From Agrocybe praecox (taxonomy: Eukaryota > Basidiomycota > Agaricomycetes > Agaricales > Agrocybaceae): a stretch of 64,000 nucleotides of DNA. Positions 10,916 through 20,966 of this stretch are shown piece by piece; position 1 is the stretch's first letter; the number at the start of each line of letters is the position of its first letter. The position numbers and the translations under genes were made by a program. The stretch is from assembly GCA_964017145.1 (NCBI GenBank), contig OZ024851.1, positions 3,410,001 to 3,474,000 of the forward strand, in the 5' to 3' direction. Below the pieces are notes generated by a model. The model was given only the letters and a program-made list of their open reading frames with translations, ran no database searches and was not told the DNA's origin.

Positions 10916-12141
10916 GGTGGGCTCAATACGTAATCATCGCTTTCCTTCTTTTCTCCCCATCGGTTCCCTTCAAGTTCCCTTTACATTTTACCTCAATCGT
11001 CCTGCATCAAACATCTTTATCCTTGTTGGTTCACAGCTCCGTGATCGTTCCCATTGAAACGTCTAGAGGTCATGCATATCCACTGAGCGCCATTTCTGCT
11101 AGAATTTCGCTAGATAATTTGACACAATCACTTCCAACAGGCCCAGAGTTTTGTCCCGTGCAGGTATGACTCTTTCTTCCCTCTGCCAATCTATATCACA
11201 AGCTCGAACCGTACCCGGCCATTAATGGAACGGCTCAGGATATGGATCTCTTACGACGACTGGTGTCCGAAATTGTTGTGCTCGTCTTGAGCGTTCCATG
11301 ATCCCCCAAGCGTTTCTATAATGACCGGACTGGTTCGCATCGTCTTGGATGTAGATTGAGCGCAAATCCACAAAGTAGCTCGCATGGAAACGCAGACATG
11401 CTCGATTCGAATACTGCGGTTGGAAAGGCTGTCCGAGGTATCTGCTCCGCTGATATCCTCCGTACTACTGTATGGATGGTAACTCCTTCGAGTTCGTGTG
11501 AAATGGTTGAGGTGGTGACGAAATCAACTCAGCGTTCTAACCCTTGAGGTGCTGGTTGGCGTCGGTGAGGAATGGGATTGAGAAGGGTGAAACGCACGAG
11601 ACGATTAAAACGACGAGGTTGACATTGCAGATAGCGAAGAACAATAGCAGACGACCACGAAACAAAACTCATGGGTAGTGAGAAGATAAATTCGGTGTTT
11701 ATTCTACTGGAGAGGTACAGTAATGTAATCGAAGTATCTATACATGTCCTACCTACTGAAGACTCCCCATGGTTTATTTGGTAAATAAAATGCTGGGGAA
11801 GCTTGAACATGCTAGAGAAGCTCGGAGAAATATAAGGATTATAAGATATTAGCAGAAATAAAGTTTGAAATAAGAAATGTGCTGATACTGTAAAGCAAAG
11901 CCGGTCGTCGAGCTCGAAATTAATGAATTCTAAAAATATTCACCAGTCCGAAACTAGCTTGATTCGTATTTTAATGCGCATCAGTTCGGTCACGCGTTAT
12001 GACGACTGCCACTGTCAAATGCCGGATAAGCCGGTTTCTTTTAAATCATACCAACGCAAATATCCGAGATGTATTTCAATCATGTCCAAGATTCAGTTTT
12101 GTTTCAAGTTCCAAGAAGTTCCAGTCACGATACTTACTGCA
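10916..12141. other. gene-free stretch and 5' flank of the next gene
   Basis: No recognisable gene is seen. The last 130 bp (about 12010-12141) resemble the 5' flank of the paralogue at 20967 (shared AAATATCCGAGAT and AAG-TTCAGTTTT blocks), so they are probably promoter and leader. Confidence 0.4.
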
Positions 12142-12762
12142 ATGGCTCAAGCGATTCGCTTCGCAAAGTCCGCCAGTGATTGGACGAATGCTGAATTCGT
12201 CGCTTACAACATCACCGTTACACCAACATCACCCGCTGCTTTCTTTCAATCCGATGCAGAGGCGTCGCTCGACCACCTTGATCCTGTTCTCCTCACCTCA
12301 AAGGATGCGGGAGACCCCAACCTGTCAGCCGCCACTTCAGAATACTTAGGCTACCTTGACCTCGCTACCCGTGCCGCCCAAGAAGCCGCCGTGGACGACT
12401 TTTCCGCCGCGACTCTGAGGCTCCTGGGTTTCAACGAGCGACACACCAATGTAGTTACACAGCACAATATATCATGGGTCATCTGCGGGGAAGATCGGGA
12501 TGCCAAAGCAGAGGTGTGCCTTGTATCTCGTCCTGCCACCGTCCTGCTTGTTGTCGTGCAGGATAAGACATGGTTTGACTACAAGCCCAATGCCGAGCCA
12601 CATGTTGTGGCAGCGGCGATTGCAGCGTTTCAAGCCAACAACTCAGAACGGTCAGCGAGGCGCAAAGATGTCTTAGACTCCATGACCATTCCTTGCATCA
12701 CCATGTTGGGCACCACCCCCACCTTCTACCTAGTCCCAGTCACCAGCCCGCCTTCCGTTTGA
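12142..12762 (+). pseudogene. PD-(D/E)XK-like fungal protein, 3'-truncated paralogue
   Basis: This is a paralogue of the complete gene at 20967-21767. The start at 12142 (MAQAIRFAKSASDW) is chosen because it aligns with the paralogue start; the frame is open further upstream but without homology. Both share TPTSPAxFFQSDAE, LDHLDP, a core of LLVVVQDK plus AEPHVVAAAIAAFQxNN, and MTIPCITMLGTTPTFYLVP. The QDK element with a following helix resembles the (D/E)xK half of PD-(D/E)XK nuclease folds, but this is an inference from pattern and activity is unknown. After YLVPVT (about 12744) homology ends abruptly and a stop follows within six codons. The sequence after that belongs to repeat segment S, so the gene lost about 60 C-terminal residues at a duplication junction. 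Confidence 0.6.
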
Positions 12763-13016
12763 ACCGTTATGCCAACGAACAATCCCAGGGAAGAGAAGAG
12801 AAAAAGGAAAGTCATAAAATTAAAATACATTATCAGATACACAGACGAGACGAGATACCGCTAGAGAGACAGATATAATAAACGGTTAAAAAAGGAAGAA
12901 AGGAAATACAAACAAAGACCAATTAGAGGGCATTATATTATGGGTTTATCCATACGCACAACGACGAAGAAGGAAAATCGAGAAAAAAAGGCAAGGCAAT
13001 TGAAAGGAAACGATTA
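12752..13016 (+). repeat. Repeat segment S, copy 0
   Basis: This purine-rich noncoding segment matches 18191-18530 on the same strand and 59290-59615 on the opposite strand. Shared blocks include AACGAACAA...CAGGGAAGAGA, AAAGTCATAAAATT, GAGATACxG and CAATTxAAAGGAAACG. It joins the truncated gene at 12142-12762 to the inverted duplication. Confidence 0.7.
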
Positions 13017-13128
13017 GGTGTGCATCTTATCTGGAGGCTCTCCTCACCTTGCACGCCGACTACATTGGCGAGCACTGAAAGAAATAACAACTTACAAATA
13101 ATCTGCAATTTTTAGTGGTCGGACATCC

Positions 13129-13136
13129 TATATATA
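13129..13136 (+). promoter_or_regulatory. TATA box of the F-box gene
   Basis: TATATATA lies 69 bp before the first ATG and is conserved at the same place in the copy II F-box gene (61823-61830). Confidence 0.5.
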
Positions 13137-13204
13137 GCCATCCAAGTCGACTCCAGAGTGCAGAATAACTGGTTTTAGCACAGCCTTATTGCGTAACTTG
13201 ACGG

Positions 13205-14854
13205 TTGACCATAACCACTGGTACAATGGAAAACCTCGTTGATGCCCACCAAGCTGAAGAAGATCTCTCTGCTATACTTGCTCCCGACGTCCTCTGGATC
13301 ATATTTGCAATGAACGCGAACATGTTCGTTGACGACAACGTCCTCGATACACTCCGAAAGACTTCACAGGTCTGCCAGCTCTGGCGCTCTATTATCGTTG
13401 GATCGCCCACACTGTGGGCTCAAGCTATTGATCTAAACGCGTTGTTTCCACATTGCGACTGTCAGGATCCTGGGTCAGATGAGTGTCAGGGGGTTAATCG
13501 CAGGGTGGTTGGAGACTCTGAAAGACTATGGGTAGATGAAGTCGTCAGAAGGACTAAAACCGTATCACTCCGGATCAAAGGATGGGATATTGATATGCTA
13601 CACCAGAACGACTTGCAAGTTCTACACAATTTGCTCGAGACGCAATGGGGAAGGATCAGTAAATTTGTGATTACAATTGCCGGACATAAATATACGCTCC
13701 CGACCACACCGACAAAGCTCTTCTTGAAGCGGATCCTTCAAAGACCGGCACCATGTCTTCGAGAGTGCAACATCCAGGTGATGTCTCGTTGGAGAGACGA
13801 TGGCAATTCTCCAGACAACGTGTTTGGTGGGATCGCGCCGTTGTTGACTAACTTGACGGTCACGAATTTCCACATCGATCCTCAAGCCACATGGCTATCC
13901 AATATCCAGCAGCTGAATATCTACCATCCTGCGGTCGAAGTGGTGGAACTATTAAATATACTCAAGAGAATGGTCTCCCTCCGGAGTCTAGAAATCAACG
14001 ATTGTTTCAAAACACCTTCAATGGGTGGTCTAACGATTCCCTTTGTACACATACCTTCCCTGACCAATATTAGATTGTTTCGTGCAACAATGGAAGGCAC
14101 CTCCTTTTTATTGTCGCATATGCATCCTTCCCCAGGATCCTCATTGTACCTGGATTTCTCAAGCCCAGTGAAAATCGAAATTGATCATTCCGACTTCAAC
14201 TCGATCCCCGACTTCGCAAAGCGGTTTCTAAACGCCCAATTCCCCAAGCACCTAAAATTTAAATTGTTTCCGCATTCATTTTATTTGGAACTATTAGATG
14301 GAATTCAAGAAGAATCCACATTTTGCTTTATTATCGATGGATCTGTACAGATACCTAGGTTTGCAGACGCCTTCATTGGGATATTTTCCCTCCCGGAGCT
14401 TTCTTGCATCACAGAACTAGACCTCACCCTCCAGTTGGTCCAGTTGGAACGAGTACCAGAGATCCTATACAAAAAATTGGCTTTTGCATTAACCAACGTC
14501 CATGCCTTGAACTCCTCCATTTTTAGTTTCTTAAAATTCTTCGAAACTTTTTTCGCAGCCCAACTCCCTGAAAGATCAAAAATCTTTCCAAACCTCCACA
14601 CTTTAAACATATACGGCTCTGATAGGCTGTCATACAAACAGACTATGCGACTTCGGAAAGTCCTTCAAGAGCTCGTAGCAGAAGGTCGTAACCTATCCCT
14701 TAAATCAATGGGTGAATTGGACAGGATGCGTGCTTTCAGGCTTTTTGTGATGCTAGATGATGTGGTCGGCCTCACGATTATATGCTCGGACGCATCCAAT
14801 GGCAGAAAAGTTGAGTATATATGCGGCTCTGATCAGGTTGAATTCAAAGATTAG
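13205..14854 (+). CDS. F-box protein with LRR-like C-terminus, copy I
   Basis: This is an intact single-exon gene of 549 codons. F-box proteins are adaptors that link substrates to SCF ubiquitin ligases through Skp1. Residues about 18-70 fit the fungal F-box pattern: ILAPDVLWIIF, then SQVCQLWRSIIVGSPTLW. The remainder has repeated leucine-rich strands (LTNLTVTNFHI, LRSLEINDCF, NLHTLNIYG) as in F-box/LRR proteins of mushrooms. Translation may start at 13205 (MTITTGTMENL) or at the second ATG at 13226. The paralogue at 60125-61759 is about 90 percent identical by eye. Both are open throughout, so both are probably functional. The substrate is unknown. Confidence 0.8.
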   Translation: MTITTGTMENLVDAHQAEEDLSAILAPDVLWIIFAMNANMFVDDNVLDTLRKTSQVCQLWRSIIVGSPTLWAQAIDLNALFPHCDCQDPGSDECQGVNRRVVGDSERLWVDEVVRRTKTVSLRIKGWDIDMLHQNDLQVLHNLLETQWGRISKFVITIAGHKYTLPTTPTKLFLKRILQRPAPCLRECNIQVMSRWRDDGNSPDNVFGGIAPLLTNLTVTNFHIDPQATWLSNIQQLNIYHPAVEVVELLNILKRMVSLRSLEINDCFKTPSMGGLTIPFVHIPSLTNIRLFRATMEGTSFLLSHMHPSPGSSLYLDFSSPVKIEIDHSDFNSIPDFAKRFLNAQFPKHLKFKLFPHSFYLELLDGIQEESTFCFIIDGSVQIPRFADAFIGIFSLPELSCITELDLTLQLVQLERVPEILYKKLAFALTNVHALNSSIFSFLKFFETFFAAQLPERSKIFPNLHTLNIYGSDRLSYKQTMRLRKVLQELVAEGRNLSLKSMGELDRMRAFRLFVMLDDVVGLTIICSDASNGRKVEYICGSDQVEFKD

Positions 14855-14965
14855 CTAGGTTCTATCAAGAAAAGATGAATCTAGAGATAGGCGCTTGTAT
14901 TATAGGTAAATTAATGTAAATTACCTTGAAATTAGCTATGTAAATTACACTCTGTAAAACGTGAA

Positions 14966-17373
14966 ATGATGTGTCACATGTTACATATGACACCAGGTGA
15001 TGTTTGTCACATGGTTGCACACACGCCAGCCGACGAGCCAACTGTCAATCACAACGCCCCGGACCGTTCCATTCCGCCCACCAGCTTCTACGCCCACCAC
15101 TCATCTAAGGCAGCCAAGGCGCCGACAACACCCCCTCTCAGCGCTCCCACATCAGAGCCAAAGTTTACAAGCACCCCCATATCGAACAATGTTCCTGGAA
15201 CCCACGCTTTCGCGTCCGAAGTCAAGGATAGAGAAAAAATGAACGAGAGCTCGCCAAGGAAATGAGCGGACACTTCTTAGGCACCATGCCGCCTAGAACG
15301 TTTCTGGAGAGATTCCTCCCTTTGAAGCCAGGGGTTACTCTCTTAGAAGGCGGAAGAACCGATGTTCAAGGCGCTTTTGACGCCATTGGGGATGTAAAAA
15401 CTGAAAGGACATGTACAAACCCTTCGTGAGCATGCCAATCAGTTGTTGCAATCGTTTTTTCTTACTAAACCTGTACTTCCAGGTCGAAGCTGTACAACCG
15501 TTTACGAAAGGACTTACGTTCCTCGATACCCATACAAAACCCGATGTTGAGCGAGACAGGCTTGCGCCTGATATTGCCGGCTATGACGCCGATAACACTC
15601 CAGATGAAGAATCCACAACCGACTTCTCAAAGATGTCGATCTTTGCTGAATTGAAAATTTTCGAGGACGCTGATCCTTTTCGCGATCCTGACGACCCCTT
15701 ACAACCGCAAATCAACAACTTTCGCTTTGAAAGGGACGCTGCTATAACCGCGATGAATAGAGGTCAAATAGGGTCATATTCAGCTGCTCTTTGTGGCTCC
15801 CAGTTTCGCGTGCACCTCTTCTCCGTATCGATATGCGGTAAAACCTGTCGTTTTATCCGTTGGGATCGTTCTGGCGCGACAGTCAGCCGCCAATTCAATT
15901 ACATTACAATTCAATTACATTAGGAACCCCGACACCCTCGCCGACTTCTTTCATCATTACTCCCACCTTGACCGTCGTCAGCGAGGTTACGACACGACCG
16001 TATTTTCTATATCAAAAGAGGACGTTACCTCGGTCAAGTTGCACGAACAGCGATTACGAGCCTCAAACCCACAGCACTGCGAATTCCAGAAAATAATGGT
16101 CCCAGATCGCGACAATCCGACCCTTGAGGAGCCTTTCATTATCTCATTTCCTCCCACCTACGATGCCCGCTCTCCATTCTCGAGGGCTACCCGAGCGATG
16201 CTGGCTTTTGACGTGACCGCGAAAACGTTGGTCTTCCTCAAGGATTATTGGAGGGCTGACGCCTTCGGCATGGACAAGGAGGGAGACATTTATACCACTC
16301 TGCGGAAGGCAAACGTTCCGAACATCGCGCCTTTTGGGACTGGAAACGACGTCAATGACCATGCCACCGTCACGCAGACGTTGAGACAGGAGCCCTGGGC
16401 CTGTTGGACCTCTGAAATGATTTGTCTGCGTCAGTACCGCATGACATTGAACATTATTGGTCGCAGATTAACCGAATTCTCGTCCACATGGGAATTACTT
16501 ACAGCTATCGCCGACGCCATGGAAGGTGAGACTTGCTCAATGTTATTTATACGAACTCCTTATCAGACTTGAATAGCCCATGACTGCGCCTTTTTCGATG
16601 CTAAAATTCTTCATCGGGACATCAGCGTTGGGAACATCCTTATCACTGATGACAGAAGGGGCCTATTAATCGATTGGGACCTCTGCGCTATAATTAATCC
16701 AGATATATTAACCGGCCGCCGTCCCTCACGAACGGCAAGTCTCGATATCTTATATCTACGCAAGCTCTCTGACTTTACATTGCAGGGAACGTGGAAGTTC
16801 ATGTCCTCTTTTCTTCTTCAGAACCCGTTCGCGCCTCATCAACTCGAGGACGATCGAGAATCAGGTTTTTATGTCTTGGTTTGGACAGCGTTGAAGTATA
16901 GCAAGCATCACACTCTTGAACCCGTTTGCGGGCCCTCTTCAGGCGAAAACTCACCACCAAAAAATGACGATATTACCGAGTTTCTAAGGGCTTTCGACGA
17001 GGTTTATGCTGACGCTGCAGGTACACTTAAAGGCGGAGATCTCAAGTCTGCGGTTTTGGGGACCGGCGCTCTTCACCGCTTAGTTCGATTCGATAAGCGA
17101 CCGCTGTTGGATAAGCTTGTTGATAATCTCAACAGGGTTTTCCAAGTTCGATATGTTGCTCCGCCCTCTAAGGAGCAATTCGATCGGCTGGAAAAGCGAA
17201 AAGCAAAAGGTGCCTCCGAAGAGGATCTGCAGGATAATTTGGCATACGATTATCTCGCCCGCAAGGACAAACTCAGGGCGAGAGGGTGGTTGGTTGATAC
17301 CATCAGGTCCTACCTTACTACAACAGACGACTGGCCGGACGACAAAGCCGAACGTCAGAAGACCATCAGCTAA
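14966..17373 (+). pseudogene. FunK1-type protein kinase, frameshifted
   Basis: FunK1 kinases are a lineage-expanded fungal group. After a Pro/Thr-rich N-terminus, landmarks are ELAKEMSGHFLG, MPPRTFLERFLP, YKPF-VEAVQPFTKGLTFLDT, the catalytic loop HRDISVGNILI with DWD metal site, then GTWKFMS, a LEDDRESGFYVLVW-type region, and the C-terminal RGWLVDTI. Introns: about 15426-15482, 16526-16576, and 16735-16785, which is GC-AG. Three lesions break it: a frame change near 15235, a one-base loss near 15401, and a 16-bp tandem duplication at 15891-15922. The catalytic motifs remain, so decay seems recent. The start is uncertain because of the first lesion. It lies wholly inside the insertion of copy I. 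Confidence 0.7.
15891..15922 (+). repeat. 16-bp tandem duplication breaking the FunK1 frame
   Basis: CAATTCAATTACATTA occurs twice without spacer (15891-15906, 15907-15922). The upstream kinase frame and the downstream frame differ by exactly one base, as expected from a 16-bp gain. Confidence 0.85.
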
Positions 17374-18190
17374 ACTGGTTCCAAGTGCAAAATGGCGATG
17401 GATCAGGCGAATTTAGATGGAAGAGCCCCTAAGAAGCACTCGTCTGGCGTCTAGTTGGCGTGTTCGGGCTTCGTGATATCTTTTTGTAGTAACTCTCATA
17501 TCAGTTTATTCATTGGTCGCACTGTACCCCATCTCACTGTTTTACATAATGAAATCCCACCCTTTCATTTTCCATCCCACTATCCGTCTCTCGATCCCAC
17601 TCTTGGTAGTCAATCCCACTCTTTTCAGTAGATATATATAATCCCACCACCACTATACTTGTTTATACCCAGTGGAATGGCTGTCCAACTGTGACTTCAG
17701 CGTATTTGGTTTGTTTGCATATGTATTTCGCTTCCCAATTTGATAGGAGCGAGTTCTTTATTATTATTATTCTCTTCAAAAGTGTGGATACGTCAAGAAG
17801 ACAATTTATCTGACGAGTTTCCAGATTCAAAGACTGAGCCCTGTGAGGCAGCACAGACTGGAATATTCAGGATGGAGCTCTCAAAGCGCGATTTTCGCAC
17901 AATATCAATCGAGTGTCAAATCGAACGTGAAATGAGTCGCGGCGGGCGTCTTGAGAAACTTGACAAACGGAGATGGTCTGGCTTGAGGAACGACTGGATA
18001 TCGCCTCCTATTCAAGGTTTGGTTGAAAAGATCGGAGGGAATAAAGTAACGAAGAACAAGTAGTACCAAGGCGGGTGCCTGTTCAACCAGCGCTCACATA
18101 CCCACGTCGCCGTCAAGAACCAACGTTAACCACAGTAGAATTCCAAAGTTCAACACAAGAAGTCCTTCCCCTGCATTCCCACATGGGAAC
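17374..18190. other. Right end of insertion and duplicated noncoding DNA
   Basis: 17374-17741 is the 3' flank of the kinase relic, with five ATCCCAC repeats. 17742-18190 matches the complement of 59640-60110. The two copies differ by many indels and stops, so this stretch is probably noncoding. Confidence 0.55.
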
Positions 18191-18530
18191 ATTTCCGGTA
18201 CGTATGTTTCAATTTAACCGACATTCTAACGAACAACAACAGGGAAGAGACAAAAAAGAAGAAAAGTCATAAAATTCGTTATTAAATACGACATTCAGAC
18301 GAGATACGAGATACGGAGAAGGAGACAGATATAGACGCAAAAAATGAAGAAAGAAAGAAAATACGAAGAACGAATAAGAATGCACATATGTATGTATGTT
18401 ATATGTTATGGGACTAGCTATACGTGCGCACGCAAGTATCAAACGACGAAGAAACAAAAAGAAGAAAGACAAGACAATTAAAAGGAAACGGTACTTATCG
18501 AAAGCGAATAGGACGAAACAATGCATCAAT
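18191..18530 (+). repeat. Repeat segment S, copy 1
   Basis: This is a noncoding purine-rich segment, homologous to 12752-13016 and, inverted, to 59290-59615. It ends near an AATCGAACC motif (18552). Confidence 0.7.
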
Positions 18531-18973
18531 CGATCATCACAAAGGGGAATCGAACCTGAGCAACTCTCGCGACGACGAGAAGGAAGGGCGGCAAAGGCGA
18601 AAAAAAAAAGAAACATGCAATATGCAATATGCAAAACGGGTCGGTGCTGGTGGATGGGGTAGGTGTAATGCTATGATATGCCGAATAAATATATATTCAT
18701 CAGGGGCCCAAAAAAAAGAGGATCCATTATCGGTCTTCATCGTGTGATAGAGGGAAAAGAGGAAATAGACCAAGGTACAATGCAATGCGATGAGAAAACA
18801 TAGAATGAATGTGGATGATGCAGCTTATAAGCTTAAGTCGTTGTCGGTGGTGGTGGTTTTGATAATGGCGATGGCGATGATGGTGAAGACATTATAGATA
18901 GTGGCAAAGTAAGTGTGGAAGCAACCCGCTTCCTTTTCTAGGGTCGAAGCCCTACATGCAGGTCTGTCTGCCC

Positions 18974-20520
18974 TCAGGCCTCCGGTTTGACCTTCCAAAA
19001 GACAGCAGCAGCAGCGACGCTCAGAACGACGATACCCATCGCGGTTTGCAGGTTGATCGTGTTGCTCGTGTTGACTGTTGCCGTTGTCGATGTATGGCCT
19101 TTACCATTTTGATGGCACCACAGATGCCGTCGAGTCTGCGAGTGATGAAAAGTCGAACAGGGTCCTCAAATGAAAAGCCAAAATTAATAACGACCCCACA
19201 CTAAAAACGTATGGTATCACCTGTATATATTGACTCTGCCAATTTCGATTTCTGTGTGGTCGAAGATCCTTCGCTCTCCAAAGACGAATTGGTATAGACC
19301 GAAGGTTTAAACGTTTAACATTCAGGGGTAGCAACCGACTGCTCCACTATCTTCTTTCTCTTTCTCCTTGAGCGAGGCAACACCATCTGTAACTTTAAGA
19401 GGAGGTGGGATCGGAGAAAGGCCAGCACCAGAACCAGCAGTAAGAGCATTCGAACCAAGGAGTCCCTTCTCTTCATGGCCCTCTGTCGAAAGGGCATAGC
19501 TGTACTCGCCCCTGTCCACTGAAGGAGACTGGGACCTTGACCCCGTTGATCTTTTTCGACCACCAGCCCAACCCACCAACCATACCCGCCAGGCCCGCAA
19601 ATCCACCTGCGCCATCTGCATTGAAATTCGCAGTGGCAACGACAGGCACCGAAACATGATGCAGCTTGTCCAAGCCCTCTTCGACTCTCACAAGACCTTA
19701 TCGACCTCCTTCTTCTCGTATCCCGCCACACCCGCGCGCAGCGACTTGTGCATCTTGCCCATTGGATACGCACGAGCCTTTCTGCGACTTTAATGATGGG
19801 TTTGTTGGCATCGCCTACGATATCAATTCCGAATTCCTGTGTGTCGTTACAAATATATTAGATGAAAAAGGAACAAATATGTGCGAAGAAAAGGAGGTAC
19901 GTACCCCGATATCATTGCTCTTCGTCTCGGAAGGTCCTTCGCTGCTCAGCTTGTCACCATTGATGAAGGTTCCGTTCGAACTCTTGACGTCCTTGATGAA
20001 GATCTATGAAAAGAGAGAGGGTGCTTAGAAAGACGTTCGACCACCATATGACCGCATATATGCGCTCAAAAAAGGGGGGTATAGGGGATACAAATTGCCA
20101 CAGGCGCGGAAAGAAACTCGAACGGTCAATGATGAAGGTGAAGAGACCACCTCAACGAACGAGAAAAAACAAATGAAAAAACAGAGGAAAAAAGAACCAA
20201 ACGAACCTTTCCTCCCAAACCTCAACATACTGCCTACTCAGCACTGTAGTATTGAAAAATCCATTCTTCTCCCCAGGAGCCTTCGAGCTCGTCTGGATGC
20301 CAATGTTCACATGCTGGCTGGGACTTCCCGTCAGCGCGATGTGTTTCGGTAACCGCGTATCTTTGAGGGAATACAGATAAAGCGCCCAGAGGAGGAGGAA
20401 ACCATGGGTTGTGGAGCAAGCCCATTCATTATCCTGTTAACGCTGTGTGTTGTTATCCCTGATGAGGCAGGAAATTGTTGGATATACTGCTCGATGCGGA
20501 GGCGCAAGTCGTTAAGAAAA
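18974..20520 (-). pseudogene. Decayed copy of the FHA/STRIPAK gene
   Basis: This is the inverted copy of 54923-58852. Recognisable pieces on the minus strand: end of exon 1 (about 20378-20230), exon 2 (about 20025-19945), start of exon 3 (about 19870-19790), tail of exon 4 (about 19715-19310), and the last exon with the same stop (18974-18976). About 2.2 kb coding for the poly-Gln, acidic and coiled-coil parts is gone, joining exon 3 directly to the end of the Trp-rich coil. The start codon region is missing. FHA residues are damaged: the GR of the phosphopeptide loop reads GI and SRQHA reads SRQYV. Several frameshifts follow. It is clearly non-functional. Confidence 0.85.
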
Positions 20521-20966
20521 CAGCAAGTATTGATTGTTCTCTTGTTTTGTCCGCTACTAATCTGTGGCTCTGTCTGTCCCAGTATTTGGTGGTAACAATG
20601 CCGATATTCGCCCTAGTCGTTCGTAGCAGCTCCTTTCTCGTAAGCGATCCTAGGTGCTATACGTCTGTCTGCCGGTATGTATGAGGTGGCGTGACTTTTT
20701 TACAAGGAACCCTCAGTAATGTCGTCGTATGTCACTAGTCGTATGATCCACTGAAATGAAGCGCAGGCTGACGAGCTGATAATAGGAGGAGTGAACCGCG
20801 AGTTTGGTGGGGAATGGACGTCGGACACTAACCAATCAAGGCGAACAAAGGTAACCCCACACTATAGCCCGGCATGTCACGGCAACGGAAATATCCGAGA
20901 TATATATGTTAGAATCATACCCAAGTTTCAGTTTTCTTTCTAATTCCAAGAATTCCAATCGTTGAG

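Larger units (their letters stand above)
14892..17741 (+). mobile_element. 2.85 kb insertion carrying a FunK1-type kinase gene
   Basis: Copy II of the duplication reads straight through CTAGAGATAGGA to the AAGTTCTTTATT block, whereas copy I is interrupted between two GATAGG motifs (14886-14891 and 17742-17747). A 6-bp (possibly 9-bp, GATAGGxGC) direct repeat at the borders suggests a target-site duplication. No long terminal inverted repeats are seen. The left end has a small AAATTA-rich hairpin, and the right end has five ATCCCAC motifs (about 17553-17650). It could be an unknown element that captured a kinase, or a plain insertion with a chance repeat. Confidence 0.45.
13017..20843 (+). repeat. 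Large inverted duplication, copy I
   Basis: Copy I matches copy II (54501-61944) in inverted orientation. Matching parts are the F-box gene with promoter (13017-14891), noncoding DNA with segment S (17742-18530), and the 3' flank, exons and promoter of the FHA gene (18560-20843, much deleted). The outer ends agree: GTGCATCTTATCTGGAGGC near 13017 pairs with 61944, and ATTGGTTAGTGTCC at 20830-20843 (complement) pairs with 54501. Copy I carries a 2.85 kb insertion (14892-17741) and a deletion of about 2.2 kb inside the FHA gene. Confidence 0.85.

Noticed and set aside
17740..18063. 107-codon frame in duplicated DNA
   Set aside because: The homologous stretch in copy II has indels and stops that destroy the frame, so it is not conserved coding sequence.
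18545..18565. AATCGAACC motif considered as the B box of a tRNA
   Set aside because: No A box at the right distance and no pairing stems; the copy at 59245 is mutated.
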